Positions 35,587-45,015 of a stretch of 64,000 nucleotides of DNA are shown piece after piece; the stretch's first letter is position 1; each line of letters opens with the position of its first letter. The notes under the pieces are model-generated. The model saw only the letters and a program-made list of their open reading frames with translations, was not told the origin of the DNA and did no database searches. The stretch covers positions 3,472,001 through 3,536,000 of the forward strand of contig NZ_JAUSXM010000001.1 in the NCBI RefSeq assembly GCF_030815985.1. Direction: 5' to 3'. This DNA comes from Paenibacillus sp. W2I17 (GTDB lineage Bacteria; Bacillota; Bacilli; Paenibacillales; Paenibacillaceae). Position numbers and translations under genes: made by a program.

Positions 35587-36998
35587 CTTGCATCCTCCTC
35601 ACGGTCAGGCGCCCATTGATGTGCGAGATAATCAACAAGTGAACCTACGGTCTGATATGGGCTTTCCGGCATGGAAGCAGCAGCCATCTCCGCCAGTGCG
35701 ACTCCCATCCCCGTCCCCCATCGATCTTCGATTCCCTGCTCTACCACTGCAAGCAATGACACGAGTTCCAGCGAATCCAGTTGCCCACTTCGTCCGTACA
35801 GTGGAGCGTTACCACCCTCACCAAGTGGAATCGATGTATTATGGTACGCGTTCAACTCCCGGCAACTATCCAATACGATACAGAGCAAATCCTCCCTGTG
35901 TTCTTGTCCAATCATCAACACGGCCTGACGTGGGAAGCAATCTGCCTGAGGTATGGACTGTCGAAGTGACTCATACCATTGCCATTCATCGGTGACCAAC
36001 ATTTTAATTACACTTGTTAGCTGTACTTTCCACTGCTCACGCTGCTTTATCCGACTGACCTGAAGCATATTATAGGCCTTCTCCCAACGTACAATGATCT
36101 CGCTGAATTCTCTCGCATATTGATCAAGTGGAGAACCTAGCCATAAGGCAGACTCCTGAAGAAGATCTCGAAGAAAATATCGACTCCATCGCATATCAAA
36201 CAGCAGACCCGATATTAACATTTCATTGGCCAGATCCCCTTCATTCGCTCCATGCAATGCACCTAAGAGCCGCAGAGACACCGCATGTCCAAAATGATAA
36301 TTGCGCTCTCCTTGCGTAATCGTCCTGCCTGTCAGAAACTCTTCAATCTGCGTTGTTAACGCCTGGATCAACATGTCTCGGTAACCGTCAGAGTCCAGCT
36401 TCACAGTCGCCCGAATGTCCATGGTTCCATACGTTCGGAGTTCTTCTTTGCGCTTCGCCTGAGCAAGCTCGGGTATGCTTTGGTTTCCTTTCCAGAAATC
36501 ATGAAAGGCCCTTTGAGCAACCTTCCCCTTATACTTGGAGGGCACGGGATCATAGATGTGGACATGCTCAGCTTCCAGACCATACACGGCAATCCAATGG
36601 TCTACCAGATGCAGTCGGGAGCCTTGTTTCACGTGTTTGCGAATGTACTCGGGATTCTGATAATCCTCACAGTAAGGCAGATGATAACTGGTTCCTGTAG
36701 CCAAAAAAAGCCCACCTTCGCCAATATGCTGCCGGATCTGCGTCTTGCCTTCCTCGAAGCTGTCCAGCTGTCGCTGACCATACATCTCCCAGATCGGCTC
36801 TACATAATCCAGTTTGTGAAAATAAGGCTTCACCAGTCCGTTATCCCCGCACGAAGGAAGGCTGTACAACCGACTTGCCGCCAGCAGTGCCAGACTTGTG
36901 ATGGATCCTTGTCGATGGAGCACTTCATGAATCAGAGGAAAATTGCAGGGATAATAATAGGGAATATCCAGCACCGGAGCGAATGAAGGAATGATCAT
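35580..36998 (-). CDS. BtrH-like acyltransferase fused to a C-terminal acyl-carrier domain
   Basis: Residues 1-~320 resemble the BtrH_N/DUF4872 proteins. The N-terminus has YYYPCNFPLIHEVLHRQG with an early Cys typical of the thiol-type fold, then SRLHLVDHWIAVYGLE and HVHIYDP. BtrH of butirosin synthesis moves an acyl group from a carrier protein to an amine. Residues ~370-460 are a carrier domain: LYGRSGQLDSLELVSLL with Ser409 as the expected phosphopantetheine site, then VVEQGIEDRWG and YQTVGSLVDYLA. A fused carrier and transferase, followed by a ligase and preceded by an esterase, suggests self-contained acyl transfer. The product is unknown. ATG 36998 overlaps the esterase stop (ATGA). Confidence 0.75.
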   Translation of the reverse strand: MIIPSFAPVLDIPYYYPCNFPLIHEVLHRQGSITSLALLAASRLYSLPSCGDNGLVKPYFHKLDYVEPIWEMYGQRQLDSFEEGKTQIRQHIGEGGLFLATGTSYHLPYCEDYQNPEYIRKHVKQGSRLHLVDHWIAVYGLEAEHVHIYDPVPSKYKGKVAQRAFHDFWKGNQSIPELAQAKRKEELRTYGTMDIRATVKLDSDGYRDMLIQALTTQIEEFLTGRTITQGERNYHFGHAVSLRLLGALHGANEGDLANEMLISGLLFDMRWSRYFLRDLLQESALWLGSPLDQYAREFSEIIVRWEKAYNMLQVSRIKQREQWKVQLTSVIKMLVTDEWQWYESLRQSIPQADCFPRQAVLMIGQEHREDLLCIVLDSCRELNAYHNTSIPLGEGGNAPLYGRSGQLDSLELVSLLAVVEQGIEDRWGTGMGVALAEMAAASMPESPYQTVGSLVDYLAHQWAPDREEDARC

Positions 36999-38374
36999 TT
37001 TGGGCCTCCTGTTCCCGTTTTGGCTGACGTACTGCCCCAGGATTGGATTAGGTAATGCACAGACATATCATCTGTCGCTCGAAATACCCGATTGGCAATA
37101 GGTTTGCCATCCACATCGGTCTCGAAACGACGGAAACCGCGAGTAAATCGGAAGGAGAAACCACTATCTCGCGGGACTCGGTAACTACCTTCATATCGAC
37201 CTTTACCAGAACGGACAAGCTTCATACCCATCCCACCATATATCGTCTCCTCCGAGTCTTCGTCGGGAGCTACCTCTGCACGAATGCAGACCTCCACATG
37301 AGTGGACAGTTCAGGAACGACAGTGTAGATGCGTGTAGCAGACAGTTCCCCCACAGTCAGCGTGATGGATGCACTTCCAATACCGACAGGAACCAACTCT
37401 CCACTCGCATGAACCTGAAGCACATTCGAGTCACTCGAAGTATAATTCCCGTGCAGCAGACTCCGAACTAACCCACTCTCGTAGTGCATTTGTACATTGA
37501 TACACACGGTCATTCCACCCTTTAGTCCGATGACATCCCTTCCAAGCAGTTCGATCGAGGAGGGCTTACCTACGTGGCCGAACATGTACAGTAACGGGAG
37601 ATGAACGCGTGCTCCCCAGTCGCCTTCCTGATGACAGGCACCCTGCTGTTCCAGAAATGCCAATTCCTCACCCGATCTGACTCCGCGTTCAATTAATTGA
37701 TGAGCTACCCTTCTGACCTGAGAAGGCAGAAACAGACCTTCCGTATCTCCAATATCCATCCACATTCGAACGTCGGGTACCTCTTCTGGCAAGCGATACA
37801 TGTTTTCTTCCAACAGCCCGCTCTCCGATGTTTCGTCCAGCTGCACATCCACATAGAATGGCGACATCATGATCAGTTTTCCGAAAACATCCGGATTTCG
37901 CATCCCCATGTGCAATGTACAAAGCGCCGCGGCAGATGAACCTAACAGCCCGGTATTCTGATTGTCCGGCAACGTCCGGTAACGATGATCAATGATCGGC
38001 TTGAGCTCATGAATGATGAAATGCTCATAGGCGATGCCTGAGCACCCCACACTCACGGCCTCTCTCTCCGGAGCAATGAAGTGGTAGAATTCGTTGTGCG
38101 TGACTGGGCGGACATGCGTAATGCCGACAATAATCAGTGATTCAATCTGCCCGGAGGAAATAAGACCGTCTGTTGCCTGGTCCATATTCCATGTTTCATT
38201 ACCTGGCCCGGATGGACCAAAAGCCCGCTGCCCCGCATGAACGTACAGAACCGGATAATGCCGAACTGTCTGCTCATGGTAACCGGGCGGGAGGTACACA
38301 TAAATGTTGCGGATATTGCCCAGCCGCGACGCCTGAATGCCTTCCAAACATTCGATGACAGAATGGGTACTCAA
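36995..38374 (-). CDS. Esterase-D/Fes-type alpha/beta hydrolase with C-terminal beta domains
   Basis: Residues ~15-270 form a putative esterase domain: NIYVYLPPGY, PVLYVHAGQ, the nucleophile elbow LLGSSAAAL (Ser147 likely), Asp in MWMDIGDTEG and His in GACHQEGDW. The remaining ~190 residues are beta-rich: an Ig-like part (VHASGELVPVGIGSASITL) and a starch-binding-like end (ETIYGGMGMKL, then FSFRFTRGFRRFETDVDG). No signal peptide is seen. It is the first gene of the cassette and may release, or hydrolyse back, the acyl product. Enterochelin-esterase-like use in iron release is an alternative, given the siderophore locus at 14.7-30.9 kb. Confidence 0.75.
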   Translation of the reverse strand: MSTHSVIECLEGIQASRLGNIRNIYVYLPPGYHEQTVRHYPVLYVHAGQRAFGPSGPGNETWNMDQATDGLISSGQIESLIIVGITHVRPVTHNEFYHFIAPEREAVSVGCSGIAYEHFIIHELKPIIDHRYRTLPDNQNTGLLGSSAAALCTLHMGMRNPDVFGKLIMMSPFYVDVQLDETSESGLLEENMYRLPEEVPDVRMWMDIGDTEGLFLPSQVRRVAHQLIERGVRSGEELAFLEQQGACHQEGDWGARVHLPLLYMFGHVGKPSSIELLGRDVIGLKGGMTVCINVQMHYESGLVRSLLHGNYTSSDSNVLQVHASGELVPVGIGSASITLTVGELSATRIYTVVPELSTHVEVCIRAEVAPDEDSEETIYGGMGMKLVRSGKGRYEGSYRVPRDSGFSFRFTRGFRRFETDVDGKPIANRVFRATDDMSVHYLIQSWGSTSAKTGTGGPK

Positions 38375-38421
38375 CGATCATCAACCGCCTCTCTTCTCCC
38401 GATTCGACTGCATAATACAAA

Positions 38422-38487
38422 TAACCCCGCCTCAGAAGAGACGGGGTTGTCCCAGAACACACGTAAGTGTTCCGGGATACATAGCCC
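38422..38487 (-). promoter_or_regulatory. structured 5' leader of the esterase cassette (leader C)
   Basis: On the minus strand AAGGGCTATG is followed by CCCGGAACAC/GTGTTCTGGG (hairpin), then ACAACCCCGTCTC pairing with GAGGCGGGGTT. The order (GGGCTATG, hairpin, ACAACC hairpin) repeats leaders A and B. The T run after the second hairpin is weak (ATTTG). Confidence 0.5.
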
Positions 38488-38574
38488 TTATATTGTGAAT
38501 CTGCGAATAGTTTAAATCCCCGGACGTGCTTTTGTAAACATAAAAATAGAAAATAAATGCTCTCAAAAAAGTTA

Positions 38575-38603
38575 TTGACATAAGATCCAATATTTCTTAC
38601 GAT
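38575..38603 (+). promoter_or_regulatory. SigA promoter of the CGTase gene
   Basis: TTGACA at 38575-38580 and TACGAT at 38598-38603 are 17 bases apart. Transcription would begin near 38610, giving a leader of about 210 bases. Confidence 0.75.
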
Positions 38604-38624
38604 AACGTTGTGATCATAACTCGA

Positions 38625-38696
38625 GGGCCATGCTTTTAAACCTGAGCGGTTTAGGACAACCCCGGTAACTCCCGAAGGAGATGCCGGGGTTGTTGG
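38625..38696 (+). promoter_or_regulatory. structured 5' leader of the CGTase gene (leader B)
   Basis: GGGCCATGCT is followed by a hairpin AAACC-TGAGC-GGTTT, then GGACAACCCCGG...CCGGGGTTGTT with an inner CTCC/GGAG pair. There is no T run after the stem, so it is not a plain terminator. The order of elements matches leaders A and C. Confidence 0.55.
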
Positions 38697-38747
38697 CGTG
38701 TCAAAAGGAGGGAAGTCTTCAATCCACTGCGTAACACTCCGCTGTAT

Positions 38748-38761
38748 TGAAAGCGCTATTA
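38748..38761 (+). promoter_or_regulatory. candidate cre (CcpA) site in the CGTase leader
   Basis: TGAAAGCGCTATTA matches TGNAARCGNWWWCA at 13 of 14 positions. It lies downstream of the promoter, a usual place for roadblock repression by CcpA. Confidence 0.55.
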
Positions 38762-38821
38762 TTCAAGAGCCAGGTTGGTTGTTTATCTAAACTACTACAT
38801 TCACGAGAAGGGTGGATTACT

Positions 38822-40978
38822 ATGTTTCAAATGGCCAAACGCGTACTCCTCAGCACAACACTGACACTCAGTTTACTTGCAGGGGGCGCACTTCCCTATC
38901 TGCCTGCTTCAGCGATCTATGCCGATGCGGATACCGCGGTTACCAACAAGCAGAACTTTAGTACAGACGTCATCTATCAGATCTTTACAGACCGCTTCCT
39001 GGACGGCAATCCTTCCAACAATCCTACCGGAGCTGCCTACGATGCCACTTGTAGTAACCTGAAGTTGTATTGCGGAGGCGACTGGCAGGGTTTGATCAAC
39101 AAAATCAACGATAACTATTTTAGCGATCTGGGCGTTACGGCCTTGTGGATCTCCCAACCGGTCGAAAATATCTTCGCCACAATCAACTACGGCGGCGTGA
39201 TCAACACAGCGTATCATGGCTACTGGGCACGTGATTTCAAGAAGACCAATCCGTATTTCGGAACGATGGCTGACTTTCAAAATCTGATTACGACTGCTCA
39301 TGCCAAAGGCATCAAGATCGTAATTGACTTTGCACCGAACCATACGTCTCCTGCCATGGAAACCGATACGTCCTTTGCAGAGAATGGCAAGTTATACGAT
39401 AACGGTAATCTTGTTGGCGGATACACGAATGATACGAATGGTTACTTCCATCACAACGGCGGCTCCGATTTTTCCTCCCTGGAGAATGGGATCTACAAAA
39501 ACCTCTATGACCTCGCTGACCTGAATCACAATAACAGTACCATTGATCAATATTTCAAAGATGCAATCAAGCTATGGCTTGATATGGGCGTGGACGGCAT
39601 TCGTGTTGATGCGGTCAAACATATGCCTCTCGGCTGGCAAAAGAGCTGGATGTCCTCCATCTATGCACATAAACCTGTATTCACTTTCGGTGAATGGTTC
39701 CTGGGATCTGCTGCATCCGATGCGGATAACACGGAATTTGCCAATGAATCCGGGATGAGCCTGCTTGATTTCCGCTTTAACTCTGCCGTACGTGATGTCT
39801 TCCGGGATAACACATCCAACATGTATGCTCTGGATTCGATGATTACAGGCACAGCGGCAGATTACAATCAGGTGAATGACCAAGTCACGTTCATCGACAA
39901 CCATGATATGGATCGGTTCAAAACAAGTGCCGTGAACAATCGTCGTCTGGAACAAGCGCTGGCCTTCACGCTGACTTCACGCGGCGTACCTGCCATCTAT
40001 TATGGTACCGAGCAGTATCTGACGGGTAACGGAGACCCTGATAATCGGGCCAAAATGCCTTCCTTCTCCAAAACAACCACTGCTTTCAACGTGATCAGCA
40101 AGCTGGCCCCTCTGCGCAAATCCAATCCCGCGATTGCCTATGGCTCCACTCAGCAACGCTGGATCAATAATGATGTGTACGTTTATGAACGAAAATTTGG
40201 CAAAAGTGTAGCTGTTGTTGCGGTGAACCGTAATCTCTCCACACCAGCAAGCATTGCGAATCTAAGCACTTCACTGCCAACAGGCAACTACACCGATGTA
40301 TTGGGCGGTGCACTGAACGGTAATAACATCACTTCTACCAATGGCAACGTCTCTTCCTTCACACTGGCAGCCGGTGCAACAGCGGTATGGCAATATACAA
40401 CGAGCGAGACAACACCAACGATCGGACATGTAGGTCCGGTGATGGGCAAACCGGGTAATGTCGTTACCATTAGCGGACGCGGATTTGGTTCCACCAAAGG
40501 TACCGTATACTTCGGTACAACAGCCGTTACCGGTGCTGCGATCACATCGTGGGAAGATACACAGATCAAAGTGACGATCCCAGCTGTTGCCGCAGGCAAT
40601 TATGCTGTGAAAGTAGCTGCGAACGGCGTTAACAGCAATGCGTATAACAACTTTACCATCCTTACGGGTGATCAGGTCACTGTACGATTTGTCATTAACA
40701 ATGCTTCCACCACACTGGGTCAGAACATCTATCTGACAGGTAACGTGGCAGAACTGGGCAACTGGAGTACGGGCACAACAGCTATCGGCCCTGCTTTCAA
40801 TCAGGTTATCCACGCCTACCCAACTTGGTACTATGATGTGAGTGTACCCGCCGGGAAACAACTGGAGTTCAAATTCTTCAAGAAAAACGGGGCAACCATT
40901 ACGTGGGAAGGTGGTTCCAACCACACGTTCACCACACCAACCAGCGGTACAGCCACAGTCAATGTAAACTGGCAATAA
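38822..40978 (+). CDS. cgt: Cyclomaltodextrin glucanotransferase (CGTase), secreted
   Basis: CGTase (EC 2.4.1.19) turns starch into cyclodextrins. The 718-residue precursor has a signal peptide (cleavage near Ala34), domains A/B (catalytic), C, D ([25 protein letters not shown]) and E (CBM20 starch-binding, ending TATVNVNWQ). Catalytic residues are Asp263 (GIRVDAVKH), Glu291 (FGEWF) and Asp362 (IDNHDMDRF); Tyr229 in [10 protein letters not shown] is the central residue that guides cyclisation. This complete A-E set and the Tyr separate it from plain alpha-amylases. ATG 38822 has GGGTGG seven bases upstream; the frame extends to 38747 but without a better site. Promoter, structured leader and cre site precede it. 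Confidence 0.96.
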   Translation: MFQMAKRVLLSTTLTLSLLAGGALPYLPASAIYADADTAVTNKQNFSTDVIYQIFTDRFLDGNPSNNPTGAAYDATCSNLKLYCGGDWQGLINKINDNYFSDLGVTALWISQPVENIFATINYGGVINTAYHGYWARDFKKTNPYFGTMADFQNLITTAHAKGIKIVIDFAPNHTSPAMETDTSFAENGKLYDNGNLVGGYTNDTNGYFHHNGGSDFSSLENGIYKNLYDLADLNHNNSTIDQYFKDAIKLWLDMGVDGIRVDAVKHMPLGWQKSWMSSIYAHKPVFTFGEWFLGSAASDADNTEFANESGMSLLDFRFNSAVRDVFRDNTSNMYALDSMITGTAADYNQVNDQVTFIDNHDMDRFKTSAVNNRRLEQALAFTLTSRGVPAIYYGTEQYLTGNGDPDNRAKMPSFSKTTTAFNVISKLAPLRKSNPAIAYGSTQQRWINNDVYVYERKFGKSVAVVAVNRNLSTPASIANLSTSLPTGNYTDVLGGALNGNNITSTNGNVSSFTLAAGATAVWQYTTSETTPTIGHVGPVMGKPGNVVTISGRGFGSTKGTVYFGTTAVTGAAITSWEDTQIKVTIPAVAAGNYAVKVAANGVNSNAYNNFTILTGDQVTVRFVINNASTTLGQNIYLTGNVAELGNWSTGTTAIGPAFNQVIHAYPTWYYDVSVPAGKQLEFKFFKKNGATITWEGGSNHTFTTPTSGTATVNVNWQ

Positions 40979-40997
40979 GATAATCCATCTATAAGCT

Positions 40998-41036
40998 AAC
41001 CCGGAGTTACGCTAACGAGCGTATGCTCCAGGTTTT
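40998..41036 (+). terminator. terminator after the CGTase gene
   Basis: ACCCGGAGTTACGCT and AGCGTATGCTCCAGGTTTTG form an imperfect stem with T4, 20 bases after the stop. Confidence 0.7.
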
Positions 41037-41049
41037 GCTGTACCTAGCG

Positions 41050-41113
41050 AAGTTGCTTAGATTGCTTCTATCCTCTCTCTGTTGAATGTGTACATGTGGG
41101 TTCAATTCATATC
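41050..41113. repeat. possible decayed end of the MITE-like repeat
   Basis: TTGCTTAGATTGCTTC, TCCTCTCTCTGTTG and GTGGGTTCAATTCATAT follow the order and spacing of the right end of the ~190-bp repeats (GCTTCTTCAG, TCCTCTCCGT, AGTTCAACTTATAT). The left half is missing. The match is by eye. Confidence 0.35.
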
Positions 41114-41133
41114 ATTTTGATGTATCATACATG

Positions 41134-42420
41134 TCATTGATAGGTTCGAATCGACTTCAATGTTGTAGCAGCCAGAATACCTGTCGCCAGCAGTAATATG
41201 CCCACGCCTTGCAGCACAGAAGCTGCCCCCCATTGATCTGCCAATACGGAGACAACCGTCAATCCCAGAATAGGCGCCGTACTGGTGATTGTTCCAACCA
41301 CACCATAGACTCTTCCTTGCAGCTCGTCCGGCACGGCTGTCCTCAGCATAATCTGGGTGAGCATTGTGCAGCAGGCGAACATCGCACCTCCGCCCACGAT
41401 GAACGGTAACGCCATGATTGGTGAGGATACATTCGCCAAAAAAATATAAAGCGGCCCTAATACAATCAGACCGATAAATACCCATCTCCCTCTTCGCTTC
41501 AATCGTTTTCCCGAAGCAATCAACAGCGCAGAGCCAATCATGTATCCCAGCGGAATACAGGTCTCAATTAATCCAAACTGTACCGGATTCGCCTCCCATA
41601 CCTTGACTGCCATTACTTGAACCAGCATCATGGCTGACATGAAAAATAAGATCAGCACCGGATTGAGCAATACAATGGATCGGATCAAAGGATTCCGATA
41701 GATGTAGGCAAACGAACTACGCCATTCCTGAGCAAACGTGGTCTGCTGACTAACGGATCGCTGTACCTGAGGAAAGCGGCCCGCCATCAGCACACAGACT
41801 GCGGATAACAGAAAGGTTGCCCCTGTAATTAATATGGCAACGAATCCGCCAAATGCAGCAACAGCAACCCCAGCTGCTGCTAGTCCGCTGATTCGGGCAA
41901 GATTATCCACCATATGAATGGTTCCGGTTGCTTGTTGAATATGTTCTCTGCCAACCATACTTGCTACAGAGGCGTGGAATGCAGGTGCCTGAAACAGGCT
42001 TGAAAACATGGAGAGTGAGAGCAACAGCAGCACCACTGGGAACGGCGCATGCCAGCCGAACAAGCTAATCGCAATCAGTACAGCCATTACGCCCCGAAAT
42101 ACATCCGAGGCCAGCATCAGCTTCCTGCGATCCAATCGGTCTGCAACCGTACCCGCCACCGATCCAAACAGAAAGCTGACGGCCATATTGCAGATCTGTA
42201 CAGCTGCCATGCTCTTTGCACTCCCTGTGGTCTGTAACACCCACAGACTGATCGCAATCCCATTGAAGCAATCCCCAAAGACCGAGATCCCGTAGCCGTA
42301 CAATATCCTCCGAAAGGTAACATTACGCCAAAGTGTTGGTGGAGCTTTAGTATTATGCAATGCAGCTTGTCCATCTTGGTATCCCATAATCTCGGGCTCA
42401 CTGGACGGGTTCATGCCCAT
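41134..42420 (-). CDS. MFS efflux transporter (MFS_3/macrolide-efflux-like)
   Basis: The 428-residue protein has about 12 membrane segments. The motif A-like loop GTVADRLDRRKLMLASD, the QLF-type region SSLFQAPAFHASVASMVG and the second-half loop DELQGRVYGVVGT are typical of MefA/TetR-like exporters of the MFS_3 group. It probably exports a small toxic compound; the substrate is unknown. Start ATG 42420 has GGAGG ten bases upstream. An inverted repeat separates it from the sugar-permease gene, so it may be an independent unit. Confidence 0.82.
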   Translation of the reverse strand: MGMNPSSEPEIMGYQDGQAALHNTKAPPTLWRNVTFRRILYGYGISVFGDCFNGIAISLWVLQTTGSAKSMAAVQICNMAVSFLFGSVAGTVADRLDRRKLMLASDVFRGVMAVLIAISLFGWHAPFPVVLLLLSLSMFSSLFQAPAFHASVASMVGREHIQQATGTIHMVDNLARISGLAAAGVAVAAFGGFVAILITGATFLLSAVCVLMAGRFPQVQRSVSQQTTFAQEWRSSFAYIYRNPLIRSIVLLNPVLILFFMSAMMLVQVMAVKVWEANPVQFGLIETCIPLGYMIGSALLIASGKRLKRRGRWVFIGLIVLGPLYIFLANVSSPIMALPFIVGGGAMFACCTMLTQIMLRTAVPDELQGRVYGVVGTITSTAPILGLTVVSVLADQWGAASVLQGVGILLLATGILAATTLKSIRTYQ

Positions 42421-42464
42421 ACATCACATTCCTCCCTAATCATGATTCGAGCCCATACAGAACC

Positions 42465-42519
42465 AGGCACTTCCGCAGCAGTGCCAGTCGACAAAGACAT
42501 GACATCACGGAAGTGCCTA
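42465..42519 (-). terminator. inverted repeat after the sugar permease genes, probable terminator
   Basis: AGGCACTTCCG and CGGAAGTGCCT are perfect inverted copies 33 bases apart, 50-100 bases past the MalG stop. The T run is weak. Confidence 0.5.
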
Positions 42520-42568
42520 GTTGGCGTGCCGCAGGTATCGCGGCTGACTATGTTGTTATGGCACGGTA

Positions 42569-43405
42569 TTACCCTTTCGAAGCTCCTGCCGTCAGACCCT
42601 GAACAAGGAACCGTTGCAAGAAAACGAACAGCAGTGTAATTGGAATGGCGATCAGTACCGCCCCCGCAGCAAACATCGTAAAGTTACTGTCCTGATAACG
42701 GTTGACCAGATCCCACATGCCCACCGCAAGCGTCCAGTTCTCTTTCGTCCGCAGCACCAGCCGGGCGAAGATAAAATCCATCCACGCACCGGTGAAACTG
42801 GTTAATGCCACATAAGTCAGCATCGGCTTGGATAAAGGCAGGATGATGCTGGTGAATACCCGCAGGTGACTCGCACCATCCATGCGGGCCGCTTCATCCA
42901 GACTACGGGGAATCGTATCAAAGAAACCTTTGACGATAAAGCCGCCCAGTACCGCTCCTGATGAATAGACCAGGATAAGCGCAGCGTGGGTGTCGAGCAA
43001 TTTAATCTGCAGCAAAATGATATAGATGGCAATCATGCTCATGAAACTCGGGAACATGCCGAGGATTAGCATGGTGGAAAGAATCGTTTTACGTCCACGG
43101 AAGCGGAAGCGGGACAAGGCATACATCCCGAGTGTCACCATCAACGTGGAGAAGATCATTGTGAAAAAGGCGATTTTCAGCGTATTCATATACCATCTGC
43201 CGTACATAAAGGACGGGTTATTGAACAGCTCCCCGTAATGGGTCAGCGTGAAAGCTTCCGGCCATAACCGTTCACTGAACAATGCCGCACCAGGTCTCAG
43301 GGAAGAGAGAAAGATCCAGAGTACCGGATAGATGGAGACAACGGCGATGATCAGCAACAGCACATAACTCAGGGCCAAACGTAGCGGATTATTACGTGTC
43401 TTCAT
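42569..43405 (-). CDS. Maltodextrin ABC transporter permease (MalG/MdxG type)
   Basis: The 278-residue inner-membrane permease has six segments and the MalG-type EAA loop EAARMDGASHLRVFTSIILP, which docks on the ATPase. ATG 43405 overlaps the MalF stop (ATGA). The maltodextrin substrate is inferred from the linked CGTase, neopullulanase and LacI-type regulator. No ATPase gene is present here, so a shared MsmX-like ATPase elsewhere is expected. Confidence 0.88.
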   Translation of the reverse strand: MKTRNNPLRLALSYVLLLIIAVVSIYPVLWIFLSSLRPGAALFSERLWPEAFTLTHYGELFNNPSFMYGRWYMNTLKIAFFTMIFSTLMVTLGMYALSRFRFRGRKTILSTMLILGMFPSFMSMIAIYIILLQIKLLDTHAALILVYSSGAVLGGFIVKGFFDTIPRSLDEAARMDGASHLRVFTSIILPLSKPMLTYVALTSFTGAWMDFIFARLVLRTKENWTLAVGMWDLVNRYQDSNFTMFAAGAVLIAIPITLLFVFLQRFLVQGLTAGASKG

Positions 43406-44757
43406 TGAATCATGTCCTCCTCCTTGAATGATTTGGAGCGGCGGAAGTTCCAGATAGAGAATGAAGCGATAATAAGGAAGATGATGATGCCTACCGCTGA
43501 AGCCATGTTGAATTTGTTATTGTCGAGTGTGAGCTTGTAGAGCCAGGTCACCAGCAGGTCCGTTGCCCCTGCGTACTGGTAGTCTCCCCTCAGTGGATTT
43601 CCGTTGGTCAGCAGGAAGATGACATTGAAGTTGTTGAAATTTCCGGCGAACTGCATGATGAGTACCGGAGTTGTGGCAAAAAGAATGAACGGCATCGTAA
43701 TGATTCTGAACTTCTGAAACGCAGATGCTCCGTCCACTTCGGCAGCCTCATAGAGGTCACGAGGGATGGCTGTCAATACACCCAGAATCAGCACCATACT
43801 GACCGGAATACCAATCCACATGTTGACGACAATGACGGTGACCTTAGCCCAGAACGGGTCTGTCAGCCAGGGTAATCCCTCCAGCCCAAATGCTCTCATG
43901 TACGTATTGATCGGACCAAACTGACCATTGAACAGATTACGCATGAGCAGCAAAGAGATGATCTGCGGGATCGCATAAGGCAAAATAAAAATCGTCCGCC
44001 ACAGCTTTTTGAAGCGTATGCCCCGCTGTTCAATCAGCAGTGCCACAAGCACGCCGCCAAAATAGGTGGTGACTGTCGCCAGAATGGCCCAGATGACCGT
44101 CCAAGTGAGCACGCCGTAAAATGTCTGGCTCCAGGATTTGAGCTGGATCAGATCACTGAACGTCTTGAAGCCTACCCAGTCCACGAGTTTGGCTGGCGGA
44201 ATATGATCCGGGGCCGAATAGTTGGTAAACGCAATCGTGATCGTAAACAGGATGGGCATAACGGTGAAGAAAAGAATGCCCAGTGCCGGGATGGACAGGA
44301 ACAGATACGGAAAGTTTTTGTCCATCATGTTCCGAAGCGAAGCCGCTGCGCCCAGGGTCTGCTTGCCTTCCTCCCTCGCAAGTCCCGTGACATACGCATC
44401 CCGAATATTCAGAATGTAGATCAGGATAAACACAAAAAACACCAGCAATACGATAATGCCATCAAGCAGCAAAAAGATGGAATGGTCTCCCCTTTGAAGT
44501 ACAGTGGACCCATTCACTTTGACAAAACGCTGTGTATTTTCCCCCAGTGTCCATATGCCCCATACGGCCTGTGACAGGCGAGGAAGCAGGTACGCAAGCC
44601 CTGCCCCCTCCAGTAACAGTAGACAAATTCCCTTAATCCATTGTCGATTGTACAGCTGTCCAAGACCTTGCAGTATGATGGAACATATAGCCGCTGTCAT
44701 CCGATGCTGTCTTTCCCTGTTCGGTCCAACGGGCACCGGGACATGCTGCTGTTGCAT
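43402..44757 (-). CDS. Maltodextrin ABC transporter permease (MalF/MdxF type)
   Basis: The 451-residue protein is longer than most sugar permeases, like MdxF. Two N-terminal membrane segments and a linker (~1-140) precede the six-segment core, with the EAA loop EAAEVDGASAFQKFRIITMP. It forms the channel with MalG. ATG 44757 has GGAGG upstream. A MITE-like repeat lies in the 258-base gap to the binding-protein gene. Confidence 0.9.
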   Translation of the reverse strand: MQQQHVPVPVGPNRERQHRMTAAICSIILQGLGQLYNRQWIKGICLLLLEGAGLAYLLPRLSQAVWGIWTLGENTQRFVKVNGSTVLQRGDHSIFLLLDGIIVLLVFFVFILIYILNIRDAYVTGLAREEGKQTLGAAASLRNMMDKNFPYLFLSIPALGILFFTVMPILFTITIAFTNYSAPDHIPPAKLVDWVGFKTFSDLIQLKSWSQTFYGVLTWTVIWAILATVTTYFGGVLVALLIEQRGIRFKKLWRTIFILPYAIPQIISLLLMRNLFNGQFGPINTYMRAFGLEGLPWLTDPFWAKVTVIVVNMWIGIPVSMVLILGVLTAIPRDLYEAAEVDGASAFQKFRIITMPFILFATTPVLIMQFAGNFNNFNVIFLLTNGNPLRGDYQYAGATDLLVTWLYKLTLDNNKFNMASAVGIIIFLIIASFSIWNFRRSKSFKEEDMIQ

Positions 44758-44789
44758 TCGCTCTCTCCTCCCTGCCTATTGCTAACCTG

Positions 44790-44978
44790 TATACATTGAA
44801 CAAAAGTGTACTTACACTGACCACTCCGATGACAGAACAAGCTTCCGATCGCTGTTATCCCCAGATTTTTTTGATCCCTTTTTCAAAAGGAAAAATCCGG
44901 TGATAAAGGCGCACGTTTTACTTCTTCAGCTTTCTTCTGTCCTCTCCGTTTTTGTGTAAATATGAAGTTCAATTTATA
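44790..44978. repeat. MITE-like palindromic repeat, copy 2 (189 bp)
   Basis: The ends are TATACATTGAAC and GTTCAATTTATA. The interior keeps GATGACAGAACAAGC, GCTGTTATCCCCAGATTTTT, AAAAATCCGGTGATAAAGG and TTCTGTCCTCTCCGTT in the same order and orientation as copy 1. It lies between the binding-protein and MalF genes of one operon, 33 bases before the MalF start. Confidence 0.85.
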
Positions 44979-45015
44979 CAGCTCTTATGCATATCTTCGC
45001 ACTCGTCGTTCGTCC

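Noticed and set aside
38625..38696. Leader B considered as a known c-di-GMP, purine or fluoride riboswitch
   Set aside because: None of the conserved cores of those classes is visible, so no class is assigned.
38747..38821. Upstream start for the CGTase at 38747
   Set aside because: It would add 25 residues before the signal peptide and overlap the cre site. ATG 38822 has a proper ribosome site.
40271..40975. 234-codon frame opposite the CGTase C-terminal domains
   Set aside because: Shadow of the coding strand, with no start signal or domain.
42465..42519. Inverted repeat considered as part of the 190-bp repeat family
   Set aside because: It shares neither the ATATAAGTTGAA ends nor the internal blocks; it is better read as a terminator.
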